Position numbers and translations under genes: made by a program
Source of the DNA: an uncultured Ellagibacter sp.
Lineage (GTDB): Bacteria > Actinomycetota > Coriobacteriia > Coriobacteriales > Eggerthellaceae
Assembly (NCBI RefSeq): GCF_934636505.1
Contig: NZ_CAKUAL010000022.1
Location: 1 to 29,148 of the forward strand
Direction of reading: 5' to 3'
DNA: 29,148 bases
Shown here: in pieces, positions 21,987 through 28,865 of the stretch
Position numbering within the stretch: position 1 is the first letter of the stretch
How the letters are laid out: the number at the start of each line of letters is the position of its first letter
Notes under the pieces: generated by a model
The model's input: only the letters and a program-made list of their open reading frames with translations
What the model was told of the DNA's origin: nothing
Databases searched by the model: none

Positions 21987-22820
21987 TTACTCGCTTTGTT
22001 TCAATTCTGGAAGCCCTTGTTGAGACTTCTTCGCAATAAGCGCATAAAGCAGCACGCCAATGCCTATCGCAATAAGCGGAGTCGAGAGCACCTGCCCCAT
22101 CGTGAGCCAGCCGCCCCACAGATATCCAAGCTGCACGTCGGGCTCGCGCACGAACTCGATGGCGAAGCGGAAGCAGCCGTACATGATGAGGAACACGCCG
22201 AGGAAGGTTCCCTGGGCGCGCGGCGGACGCTTGCGCGAAAGCGCGAACAGCACAAGGAAGATGACAATGCCCTCAAGCACCGCCTCATAGAGCTGGGAGG
22301 GATGGCGGGGCATCATTCCCGCCTGCCCCCCGAACACAACGCCCCATGCGGCATCGGTCGGCGCGCCCCACAGCTCACCGTTCACAAAGTTGGCGCAGCG
22401 CCCGAAGAAAAGCCCGATAGGCGCCCCGATGCAGCCAAGGTCCGCCAGCGTGAGGTACGGAATGTGCGTGAAATGCGCGGCGACGATTCCCGAGAACAGC
22501 GCGCCGATGAGCCCGCCGTGAAAGCTCATGCCGCCCTTCGAGAGCGCGAAGATGTCGGCGGGATGCTGCAGGTAGTAGCCGTCTCCGTAAAACAGGACGT
22601 ACCCTAAACGCCCGCCTACGATGACGCCCACGACCACGCACAGCATAATAGTGATGAGCGCATCCGAGTCGACGCGCACCCGCCAGCGCTTCGCCGTGCT
22701 CATAAGCACGAGAGCGGCGCAGATAAATCCGAGCACGTATGCAATACCGTACCAGCGCACAGAAAAAGGCCCGACCGAGAACGCGATCGGGTCGAGGCTT
22801 TGATAGATTTCGTTGAGCAA
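21987..22820 (-). CDS. lgt: Prolipoprotein diacylglyceryl transferase
   Basis: A 277-residue multi-pass membrane enzyme that transfers diacylglycerol from phosphatidylglycerol to the lipobox cysteine of prolipoproteins. The essential motif HGGLIG (101-106) and the Lgt signature GRCANFVNGELWG (140-152) are present, with about seven hydrophobic segments. The C-terminal YGCFRFAIEFVREPD also fits. The start is taken as TTG at 22820, with GGAAGGGA about 10 nt upstream. It is 4 nt after the zinc-ribbon gene and matches the family's usual length. An ATG at 22958 would read through that neighbour in another frame. Confidence 0.93.
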   Translation of the reverse strand: MLNEIYQSLDPIAFSVGPFSVRWYGIAYVLGFICAALVLMSTAKRWRVRVDSDALITIMLCVVVGVIVGGRLGYVLFYGDGYYLQHPADIFALSKGGMSFHGGLIGALFSGIVAAHFTHIPYLTLADLGCIGAPIGLFFGRCANFVNGELWGAPTDAAWGVVFGGQAGMMPRHPSQLYEAVLEGIVIFLVLFALSRKRPPRAQGTFLGVFLIMYGCFRFAIEFVREPDVQLGYLWGGWLTMGQVLSTPLIAIGIGVLLYALIAKKSQQGLPELKQSE

Positions 22821-22824
22821 GGAG

Positions 22825-23043
22825 CTAGTCCCTTCCCATTCCAGCGCCCACTTCGATGGCGGCGAAGCGAACCTCTTCGCGCAGGGCCAAAGGAATCGTC
22901 TGGACCGACGAGACGGACGCGCCGCATCGGGGGCATGTGACCGTGAACATCGCGACATCGCTGCGAAGGACCATCATGGAGTCGTAGCGGCATACGTCCA
23001 GGTCGCTTTGTCCGCACGTGGGACAGCTCAGCGTTCGAACCAC
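22825..23043 (-). CDS. Small zinc-ribbon protein
   Basis: A 72-residue protein starting at GTG 23043, which has a strong AGGAGG 9 nt upstream. It has two CxxC knuckles, CPTC (7-10) and CPRC (37-40), fitting one rubredoxin-like zinc ribbon. The rest has no family I recognise. Its stop is 4 nt before lgt, so it is probably cotranscribed. A possible extended -10 lies at 23083-23091. The codon pattern, ribosome site and tight spacing support it as real; the function is unknown. Confidence 0.7.
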   Translation of the reverse strand: MVRTLSCPTCGQSDLDVCRYDSMMVLRSDVAMFTVTCPRCGASVSSVQTIPLALREEVRFAAIEVGAGMGRD

Positions 23044-23082
23044 AGCTCTCGCCTCCTCATCGCAGTCGGTCGTGTTTATCTC

Positions 23083-23091
23083 ATTGTAGCA
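23083..23091 (-). promoter_or_regulatory. Extended -10 promoter of the zinc-ribbon/lgt unit
   Basis: TGCTACAAT on the minus strand is an extended -10 (TGn plus TACAAT), 40 nt upstream of the GTG at 23043. No convincing -35 is present, which is common for extended -10 promoters. Confidence 0.45.
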
Positions 23092-23111
23092 GTGTTTGGG
23101 CGCAAGGCGTC

Positions 23112-23402
23112 CTACAGGATGAATCGATTGCGCGCGCCGAGCTTGTGCTCCTGGCGCGGGCACTCCTCGATGCTCGGGCCGTGCGTCAGGAAGAACGTGC
23201 AGAAATGGCACACTTCCTTCACCGCCGCGTCGTAGCCCAAATCAGGATTGAGCAGCAAATCGAAATCATCGCAGACCTCGTGCGTCGGACGATGGCATGC
23301 AGCGTAATGGCAGTCGGCAGGGCACGGCTCGCCCGGCGTGTTGTGAGGGCAGCGTTCCTGCATCTCGTCATTGCAACCCCGCATCTCCCAGCAATGAGAC
23401 AC
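23112..23402 (-). CDS. Cys-rich small protein (CWE...CP type)
   Basis: A 96-residue protein with ten cysteines. The N-terminus has the pattern HCWEMRGC followed by CPHN, a short cysteine motif seen in several anaerobe proteins. CPADCHYAACH and VCHFCTFF follow. Such spacing suggests binding of one or two metal ions or an Fe-S cluster; no enzyme domain is visible. The start is GTG 23402, because AAGGAGG lies 5 nt upstream. An ATG five codons earlier (23417) would place that ribosome site inside the gene. It lies just downstream of a NifU-type gene but is separated from it by a terminator. Confidence 0.7.
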   Translation of the reverse strand: MSHCWEMRGCNDEMQERCPHNTPGEPCPADCHYAACHRPTHEVCDDFDLLLNPDLGYDAAVKEVCHFCTFFLTHGPSIEECPRQEHKLGARNRFIL

Positions 23403-23488
23403 CTTCTCCTCCTTCATCGGCGCTACCGTCCCGGCAACCGCGCGATAGGACGCGCGACCTCTGCCCTGAACAGCTTGCCTGAAATAAA

Positions 23489-23516
23489 GAGAAGGGCGGG
23501 ATACCCCGCCCTTCTC
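23489..23516 (-). terminator. Terminator of the NifU-like gene
   Basis: A perfect 12-bp stem (GAGAAGGGCGGG with its complement) and a 4-nt loop are followed on the minus strand by TTTATTTC. It begins 20 nt after the NifU-like stop. Confidence 0.85.
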
Positions 23517-23535
23517 GCACCTCACAAGTAATCGA

Positions 23536-23775
23536 CTAGTATCCCTCGTGGTACGGCACGACGCGCTCGACGCCCGGCACGCGCTCCTTCAAGATGCGCT
23601 CGACGCCGTTGGCAAGCGTCATCTCCGACATCGGGCAGCCCTTGCAAGCGCCCTGAAGCTCAACCGTGACGATGCCGTCTTCGCTGACGTCGATCAGCTT
23701 CACGTCGCCGCCGTCCGCCTGAAGGCTCGGTCGGATAAGCTCCAAAACCGCGGCCACATCGGTCTTCTCAACCAT
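23536..23775 (-). CDS. NifU-like C-terminal domain Fe-S scaffold
   Basis: A 79-residue NifU C-terminal-type protein (NfuA-like core), which carries Fe-S clusters to apo-proteins. The hallmark is LQADGGDVKLIDV, then GACKGCPMS with the CxxC that binds the cluster. The ATG at 23775 is chosen because AAGGAG is 5 nt upstream; the adjacent ATG 23778 is too close to it. It is a single-gene unit with its own promoter and terminator. Given several Fe-S proteins in the window (fumarase, radical SAM enzymes), a maturation role is likely. Confidence 0.92.
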   Translation of the reverse strand: MVEKTDVAAVLELIRPSLQADGGDVKLIDVSEDGIVTVELQGACKGCPMSEMTLANGVERILKERVPGVERVVPYHEGY

Positions 23776-23814
23776 CATTGCTCCTTCTCGAGTACTGGAT
23801 GTTTCTCTTAATTC

Positions 23815-23842
23815 GCTATAGTACCACAAGCCGCCGCCCCAA
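23815..23842 (-). promoter_or_regulatory. Promoter of the NifU-like gene
   Basis: On the minus strand TTGGGG (plus 23837-23842) and TATAGC (plus 23815-23820) are 16 bp apart, 40 nt upstream of the ATG at 23775. Modest match. Confidence 0.4.
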
Positions 23843-23883
23843 CGCCGCGCGCACGCGAAGCGCAAGGTCGGTGCAACTTGTCG

Positions 23884-25386
23884 CTACTGAATCGGCTGCC
23901 AGTCCTTGCCGATCACCACAAGGACGTTCGCGTCGAAGGTGTAGTAGTCGCCGCCGTTGACGACGCGCCCGCCGTCGATCGTCTTCACGATGGTGTTCGC
24001 CGCCGCCTTGTACACCTCGTCGCGATAGATCACGAGCGTCTCGTTGTAGGTGCCGGCATCGGTGACGTTGCCGATGGTCCCGATGGTGAATCCCGCGTTG
24101 CCGAGAATCTCGCCCATCTTCGCCCCGACGCCGGTGACGCCGCCGCCGTTGCGGATCTCGACCTTGATGCCAGTGGGATCGCTCACTGTCTCCGCCTCTT
24201 CGACGGCGTTCGGATCGGCTCCGGCATCAACGCTTTCCATAACCGTCTTCCATTGAGAATCGGAAGCCTTGAACAGGCTCGCGCCGTCCTGCTCGCTTTC
24301 GCTACCCGGCACATATGCCGTGTACACCGTCGCCTCACCTAAGGGGCGAAACGCATTCGCCAAATCGATCACCTGCGAAGACGACAGATCGGTCCGCACG
24401 TTGCCCGCAATTCCGTCGAGCTCGGTGGCGAAGTCGAGCCCGCCCGCCTCGAGCAGGCGCAGCGCCATCGCGTAGGCGAAGGACGTGCGCACCGAAGCCT
24501 GCGTCTCGGACGCCTTCGCATAATTGCTTGCGCGAAGTGCGACAAGCGAGCTTTCGGCATCGAGGACCTGCTCCCCCGCCTCAAGGTAGATACTGCCCGC
24601 ATAGGGGTCGTCAACGGATTCAGGGAGCGTCATGCCGATGCCGCCCACCAAATCGACGAGCGAGCGGATGCCCTCCTCGTTCGTCTTCACGAGATGGGAT
24701 ATGCTCACTCCCGCAAAGGACGAGACAGCCTTCACGAGCGCCTCGTCGCCGCCTATCCCATAGGCGTCGTAGAGCGGATGAGTTTTGCCGTCCGAAAGGC
24801 TCACGGCAAGGTTGCCGGGAATGGAGACGAGCGTGAGCGTCCGCGCAGACTCGTCCACGCGTGCAAGCATGTAGGTCTCGCACGACGCATCGGAGCCTCC
24901 CTTGGGAGAGCCAAGGTTCGCCGCGGCGAGAACGTAGTAGGGCGACCCTTTCTTAGCGGCAGTAAGCGCGCTGCTCGCATTCGAATGCTCAAGCGACAGC
25001 TTCGAGTTCGATGCGTTGAAAAAGACGGTGACGCCGACGCCAACCGCGACCGCGATGATGACAATCACTGAGATGACGCCCACAGCGGCGCGTCGCATCC
25101 CGCTTTTGCGCTGGGCGCTCTGGATATAGCCGCGCTTGCTCACGCGGCGGGAATAGGCGCGATAGTTCTCGCCTGAAGCGGTCTGGGGGGTCACATGATC
25201 GACGATGCCGCGCGCGGCACGACGCTTCTTTCGATCGCTTGAGAACCCGACCGACGAGGCGTTCATCCCGCGCGAATGGCGCGGCGTGCCGCCCTTCGCC
25301 ACATGCGTGCCGATGGTGTGGGACGTCATTTTGCGGGAGGTATGTTTCGATTGCGAGGCGCTAAAGCCCTTCTTCTTGCCGAACAT
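23884..25386 (-). CDS. LCP (LytR-CpsA-Psr) family protein with LytR_C domain
   Basis: A 500-residue type II membrane protein. A long basic cytosolic part (1-98) precedes one transmembrane helix (about 101-123). An LCP-like domain (about 148-340) and a LytR_C domain (about 404-493, with VEIRNGGGVTGVGAKM) follow. LCP enzymes attach wall polymers to peptidoglycan. Several landmarks remain (LTLVSIPGN, LVDLVGGIGM, YLEAGEQVLDAES). The normally conserved SIPRD reads SIPGN (188-192), so the Arg and Asp that handle the pyrophosphate and metal are lost. Arg285 and Arg300 may stand for the other conserved arginines. It could be an inactive or altered LCP. ATG 25386 has a poor ribosome site and lies 12 nt after murA. 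Confidence 0.8.
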   Translation of the reverse strand: MFGKKKGFSASQSKHTSRKMTSHTIGTHVAKGGTPRHSRGMNASSVGFSSDRKKRRAARGIVDHVTPQTASGENYRAYSRRVSKRGYIQSAQRKSGMRRAAVGVISVIVIIAVAVGVGVTVFFNASNSKLSLEHSNASSALTAAKKGSPYYVLAAANLGSPKGGSDASCETYMLARVDESARTLTLVSIPGNLAVSLSDGKTHPLYDAYGIGGDEALVKAVSSFAGVSISHLVKTNEEGIRSLVDLVGGIGMTLPESVDDPYAGSIYLEAGEQVLDAESSLVALRASNYAKASETQASVRTSFAYAMALRLLEAGGLDFATELDGIAGNVRTDLSSSQVIDLANAFRPLGEATVYTAYVPGSESEQDGASLFKASDSQWKTVMESVDAGADPNAVEEAETVSDPTGIKVEIRNGGGVTGVGAKMGEILGNAGFTIGTIGNVTDAGTYNETLVIYRDEVYKAAANTIVKTIDGGRVVNGGDYYTFDANVLVVIGKDWQPIQ

Positions 25387-25398
25387 CGCGATGGGCGC

Positions 25399-26679
25399 CT
25401 AGATGCTCTCGTCGACGTCGAGCCTGGACACCTCAGCGCCAAGCCCACGCAGCTTGCCGACGTAGTCCTCGTACCCTCGGTCGATGTGGTAGATATGGCT
25501 GACGCGTGTCTCGCCTTCGGCGACGATGCCGGCGAGCACCAGGGCGGCTCCCGCGCGAAGGTCAGTCGCTTTTACAGGCGCGCCCTGCAGAAGCTCGACC
25601 CCACGGACGAGCGCATGATGATCCTCGATGGTGATGTCGGCGCCCATGCGCGAGAGCTCGGCGGCGAACATGAAACGGTTCTCGAAAACGTTCTCCGTGA
25701 TGACTGAAGGCCCCTCGGCGAGCGACGCCAGCAACATAAACTGCGCTTGCAGATCGGTCGGGAACCCAGGATGCGGAAGCGTTTGGATGTCGACCGCGCG
25801 AAGGGGTTCGGTGCGCGAGACGGTGATGAAATCTTCGCCAGTGGTGATTTCGCACCCCATGGCCTCGAGCTTCATGAGCGCCATGCGCAGAAACGAAGGG
25901 TCAATTCCCCTGACCGTGACCGGACCGCCGGTAAGCGCGCCTCCGACAAGGAACGTTCCCGCCTCGATGCGGTCACCCACCACGGTATGCTCGCACGGCC
26001 CCAAATCATCGAGGGAGACACCGTGTACCTCGATGGTGGAACTGCCTGCACCCTCGATATGGGCGCCCATGCTCAAGAGCATGTTCGCCAAGTCGACGAT
26101 CTCGGGCTCGCGCGCCGCGTTCTCGATGAACGTCGTCCCGTTCGCCACCACGGCAGCCATGAGCGTGTTCTCCGTTGCGCCGACGCTCGGGAACTCGAGC
26201 ATCACGTGGGCGCCATGCAGGCCGTTCGGCGTCGTCGCATGAAGGACGCCGTGGGCGTTGTCGAAGTGGACGCCTAACGCCTCGAGCCCGACGAGGTGCA
26301 TGTCAATCTTGCGCGCGCCGATCTGGCAGCCGCCCGGCATAGCGACACGGGCTTCACCGAAGCGCCCGATGAGCGGTCCAAGGACGGAAATGCTCGCGCG
26401 CATCTTCGAGACGAGTTTGTAAGGAGCCTCGTATTTATCGACAGTGGACGTGTCGACGGACAGCGAATGGTCGGCGCCGCGTTCGACATCGGCACCGAGA
26501 TGAGCAAGGACTTCGGACATGATCTCGATATCGGAGATGCGCGGCACATTGTGGAGCACCGTCTTGCCCCGTCCGAGAATCGCTGCGGCGATAAGTTTCA
26601 ACGCCGAGTTCTTCGCGCCGGACACGCGGACTTCCCCCTCGAGCACCCCGTTGCCCGAAACGATGATTTCCTCTTCCAT
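25399..26679 (-). CDS. murA: UDP-N-acetylglucosamine 1-carboxyvinyltransferase
   Basis: A 426-residue MurA that catalyses the first committed step of peptidoglycan synthesis, adding enolpyruvate to UDP-GlcNAc. The N-terminal GAKNSALKLIAA (21-32) is standard. The active-site loop is PGGCQIGARKIDMH with Cys118, the residue modified by fosfomycin, so no natural Cys-to-Asp substitution is present. The C-terminal GFPTDLQAQFM is also standard. ATG 26679 is preferred (AAGGTG upstream, normal N-terminus); an ATG at 26799 would add 40 unrelated residues across the promoter. The LCP gene follows 12 nt later, consistent with a cell-wall operon. Confidence 0.96.
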   Translation of the reverse strand: MEEEIIVSGNGVLEGEVRVSGAKNSALKLIAAAILGRGKTVLHNVPRISDIEIMSEVLAHLGADVERGADHSLSVDTSTVDKYEAPYKLVSKMRASISVLGPLIGRFGEARVAMPGGCQIGARKIDMHLVGLEALGVHFDNAHGVLHATTPNGLHGAHVMLEFPSVGATENTLMAAVVANGTTFIENAAREPEIVDLANMLLSMGAHIEGAGSSTIEVHGVSLDDLGPCEHTVVGDRIEAGTFLVGGALTGGPVTVRGIDPSFLRMALMKLEAMGCEITTGEDFITVSRTEPLRAVDIQTLPHPGFPTDLQAQFMLLASLAEGPSVITENVFENRFMFAAELSRMGADITIEDHHALVRGVELLQGAPVKATDLRAGAALVLAGIVAEGETRVSHIYHIDRGYEDYVGKLRGLGAEVSRLDVDESI

Positions 26680-26702
26680 GAAAGGACACCTTCTATCACG
26701 AT

Positions 26703-26737
26703 GCACGGAAAGGCGGCCCCCGGGGGCCGAGCCGTGC
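26703..26737 (-). promoter_or_regulatory. GC-rich hairpin in the murA leader
   Basis: An outer pair GCACGG/CCGTGC encloses a perfect 14-nt palindrome GGCCCCCGGGGGCC, just upstream of the murA ribosome site. Its stability suggests an effect on murA translation or mRNA stability; no ligand class is recognised. Confidence 0.5.
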
Positions 26738-26760
26738 AATATCAACATTCCAGTCCATCC

Positions 26761-26766
26761 ATTATA
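26761..26766 (-). promoter_or_regulatory. -10 element of murA
   Basis: A perfect TATAAT on the minus strand starts directly at the end of the tsf terminator's T-run. The expected -35 position (26784-26789, GCTCTG) lies in the terminator loop and is poor, so the promoter may rely on other features. Confidence 0.5.
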
Positions 26767-26797
26767 AAAAGCGAAGGCCCGCACAGAGCGAGCCTTC
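26766..26797 (-). terminator. Terminator of the rpsB-tsf operon
   Basis: On the minus strand GAAGGCTCGC pairs with GCGGGCCTTC (10 bp, one G-U) around a 5-nt loop, then GC and TTTTT follow. It sits 68 nt after the tsf stop and abuts the murA -10. Confidence 0.85.
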
Positions 26798-26865
26798 ACA
26801 AGTAAAGCGTTTGGTTGCAGCGCAGGGGCGAAAACCCACCGATGCGCCAGGAAAAAGCGTGTCGA

Positions 26866-27726
26866 CTATTCGCCGAGCATGAAGCGCTTGAAGCCGGTCA
26901 CCTTGATGGTGCCACCGAGCTTCTTGGCGACCTCGTTGACGTAGTCGGTGACGCTCTGGTCCGGGTTCTTGACGAAAGCCTGCTCGGTGAGGCAGCTCTC
27001 CTTGTAGAACTTCTCAAGACGGCCAGTGGCGATCTTCTCCTGGATGTTCTCGGGCTTGCCGGACTCGGCAGCCTGAGCCTTGTAGATCTCCATCTCGTGC
27101 GCGACGACCTCGGCAGGGACGGACTCACGGGTTGCGGAAACCGGGGAAGCGGCAGCAACCTGCATAGCGACGTCGCGGCCGCAGTGCTGGAACTCGTCGG
27201 AAGCGGGGTCGATGCCCTCGACGTCGAACGTCACGAGAACGCCGATCTTGCCGCCACCATGGATGTAGGAGGCGACGCCGCCTGCCTCGACAACGGCAGC
27301 GCGAGCGAGGTTCATGTTCTCGCCGAGCGTGTGGATAGCGTCGGTGAGCACGTCTTCGACGGTCTCGCCCTCGGCGTCGACAGCCTTCAAAGCCTCAACG
27401 TCCTCGACGTTGGCAGCCATAGCGGCACGGGCAATCTTCTCAGCGTAGCCCTTGAACTTCTCGTTCATGCCGACGAAGTCGGTCTCGCAGTTGAGCTCGA
27501 CGACAGCGCCCTTGGTTGCGTCGTCAGAAACGATGGCCATAACGGTGCCCTCGTTGGTGGCACGGCCGACCTTCTTGGCAGCAGCGGCCAGACCACGGGT
27601 ACGAAGAACGTCAACGGCCTTGTCCATATCGCCATCGGCCTCGACGAGCGCCTTCTTGCACTCCATCATGCCGGCGTCGGTCATTTCGCGGAGCTCTTTG
27701 ACCATTGCAGCGGTAATTGCAGCCAC
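26866..27726 (-). CDS. tsf: Translation elongation factor Ts
   Basis: A 286-residue EF-Ts that exchanges GDP on EF-Tu. Its N-terminus (VKELREMTDAGMMECKKAL, about 9-27) and the central NCETDFVG motif are standard, with the usual EGTVMAIV segment. The start is a GTG at 27726 with AAAGGAA upstream. It follows rpsB, as in most bacteria. The 84-nt gap between the two contains a stem-loop that may reduce tsf transcription relative to rpsB. Confidence 0.97.
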   Translation of the reverse strand: MAAITAAMVKELREMTDAGMMECKKALVEADGDMDKAVDVLRTRGLAAAAKKVGRATNEGTVMAIVSDDATKGAVVELNCETDFVGMNEKFKGYAEKIARAAMAANVEDVEALKAVDAEGETVEDVLTDAIHTLGENMNLARAAVVEAGGVASYIHGGGKIGVLVTFDVEGIDPASDEFQHCGRDVAMQVAAASPVSATRESVPAEVVAHEMEIYKAQAAESGKPENIQEKIATGRLEKFYKESCLTEQAFVKNPDQSVTDYVNEVAKKLGGTIKVTGFKRFMLGE

Positions 27727-27765
27727 GGATGTTCCTTTCTCTCAAGTGAAAGATGAATGAAAAGA

Positions 27766-27791
27766 CCGCGCGCCCTCTAACGAGCGCGCGG
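27766..27791 (-). terminator. Hairpin between rpsB and tsf (possible attenuator)
   Basis: CCGCGCGC (27766-27773) pairs with GCGCGCGG (27784-27791). On the minus strand it is followed by TCTTTTCATT, a weak T-run. It is probably a partial terminator within the operon. Confidence 0.6.
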
Positions 27792-27810
27792 CTGGAGCTA
27801 AACGTTCGTG

Positions 27811-28551
27811 CTATTCAGCAGCAGGAGCTTCCTCAGCGGGAGCGGCCTCCATCTCGGCAGCGGTCACAGGAGCACCCGTGCCAGCGATGACGGCGTCAGC
27901 CACGAAGTCGGCGAGCAGGCGCACGGAGCGGATGGCGTCGTCGTTGGCCGGGATGCCGAACTCGACGTCGTCCGGATCGCAGTTGGTGTCGAGCGTGCCG
28001 ATGACGGGGATGCCAAGACGCTTGCACTCGTGGATAGCGATGCCCTCGCGGTTGGTGTCGATCACGAAGACGGCGTCGGGAGTGCGCTTCATGTTGCGGA
28101 TGCCGTTGAGGTTGGCCTGCAGCTTAGCGAGCTCCTTGTGCAGCAGGATCTGCTCCTTCTTGGGAAGCGATGCCATGCGGCCGTCGGTATCCATGGCCTC
28201 GAGCTCCTCCATGCGGGCAACGCGGGAGCGGATGGTCTGGAAGTTGGTGAGCATGCCACCGAGCCAACGGGCGTTCACATACGGCATGCCGCAGCGGTTC
28301 GCAGCGTCGGCGATGGGCTCCTGAGCCTGCTTCTTGGTGCCGACGAACAGCACGGTGCCGCCCTTCTTGGCGGTTTCGGAAGCGAAGGTGTAGGCCTGGT
28401 CGAGACCGATGAGGGTCTGCTTGAGGTCGATGATGTAGATGTCACCGCGATGGCCGAAGATGTAAGGCTTCATCTTGGGGTTCCAGCGGCGGGTCTGATG
28501 ACCGAAGTGCGCGCCTGCATCGAGCAGCGACTGAATGCTGACTTTCGTCAT
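27811..28551 (-). CDS. rpsB: Ribosomal protein S2
   Basis: Small-subunit protein S2 (246 residues from this start). Landmarks are [19 protein letters not shown], the GTKKQAQE segment, RWLGGMLTN and the late DTNCDPDDV. The chosen ATG at 28551 has GGAGAAG 5-7 nt upstream and gives the usual N-terminal length. An ATG at 28563 (adding MEKN) has AGAGGA upstream and cannot be excluded. The last 13 residues are an Ala/Glu/Pro tail ([12 protein letters not shown]), like the end of L31 in this genome. Confidence 0.96.
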   Translation of the reverse strand: MTKVSIQSLLDAGAHFGHQTRRWNPKMKPYIFGHRGDIYIIDLKQTLIGLDQAYTFASETAKKGGTVLFVGTKKQAQEPIADAANRCGMPYVNARWLGGMLTNFQTIRSRVARMEELEAMDTDGRMASLPKKEQILLHKELAKLQANLNGIRNMKRTPDAVFVIDTNREGIAIHECKRLGIPVIGTLDTNCDPDDVEFGIPANDDAIRSVRLLADFVADAVIAGTGAPVTAAEMEAAPAEEAPAAE

Positions 28552-28578
28552 GTTCTTCTCCATTCGTTAATCCTCTGC

Positions 28579-28603
28579 CTGCGGTCATCCCCAACTACCG
28601 CAG
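28579..28603 (-). promoter_or_regulatory. rpsB leader hairpin
   Basis: CTGCGGT and its complement ACCGCAG form a 7-bp stem around an 11-nt loop, about 30 nt before the first rpsB ATG. Ribosomal-protein leaders of this kind often bind their own product; that this one does is inferred. Confidence 0.45.
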
Positions 28604-28666
28604 CCTTTTTCGGTTGGCCACTGGCGGCGTGGGTCGCGCAAGCATGTGTAATATAGAAACCGTTAA

Positions 28667-28696
28667 ATTATAACGCTCTTTCATATGCGTCTGCAA
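28667..28696 (-). promoter_or_regulatory. Promoter of rpsB-tsf
   Basis: On the minus strand TTGCAG (plus 28691-28696) and a perfect TATAAT (plus 28667-28672) are 18 bp apart. This gives a leader of about 100 nt that includes the hairpin at 28579-28603. Confidence 0.6.
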
Positions 28697-28790
28697 GAGC
28701 AAATAAGAGTTTTCTTTTCGAGGAAGAGAAACGGGACGGCGGAACCGAAGATGCTGCGCTTAGTTGCAATTGCCGCAGAATGCTCAGCTC

Positions 28791-28830
28791 AAAAGAAAAT
28801 GCGGGCGGAAAGGCACGCTTTCCCACCCGC
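28791..28830 (-). terminator. Terminator of the methionyl-tRNA synthetase-like gene
   Basis: On the minus strand a stem between GCGGGTGGGAAAG and CTTTCCGCCCGC (one mismatch/bulge) is followed by ATTTTCTTTT. It lies 35 nt after the gene's stop. Confidence 0.8.
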
Positions 28831-28865
28831 ATCAAAACACACGGCCACAATCGCGCAGACACCTG

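Larger units (their letters stand above)
28552..28865. other. rpsB leader and metG terminator region
   Basis: A 314-bp gap without a gene. From the rpsB side it holds the leader hairpin (28579-28603), the promoter (28667-28696) and, towards the synthetase gene, a terminator (28791-28830). The remainder (28697-28790) shows nothing recognisable. Confidence 0.7.

Noticed and set aside
26815..28656. Plus-strand open frames opposite tsf and rpsB
   Set aside because: They mirror highly conserved translation genes; the long runs of Val/Leu/Asp come from the complement of those codons.
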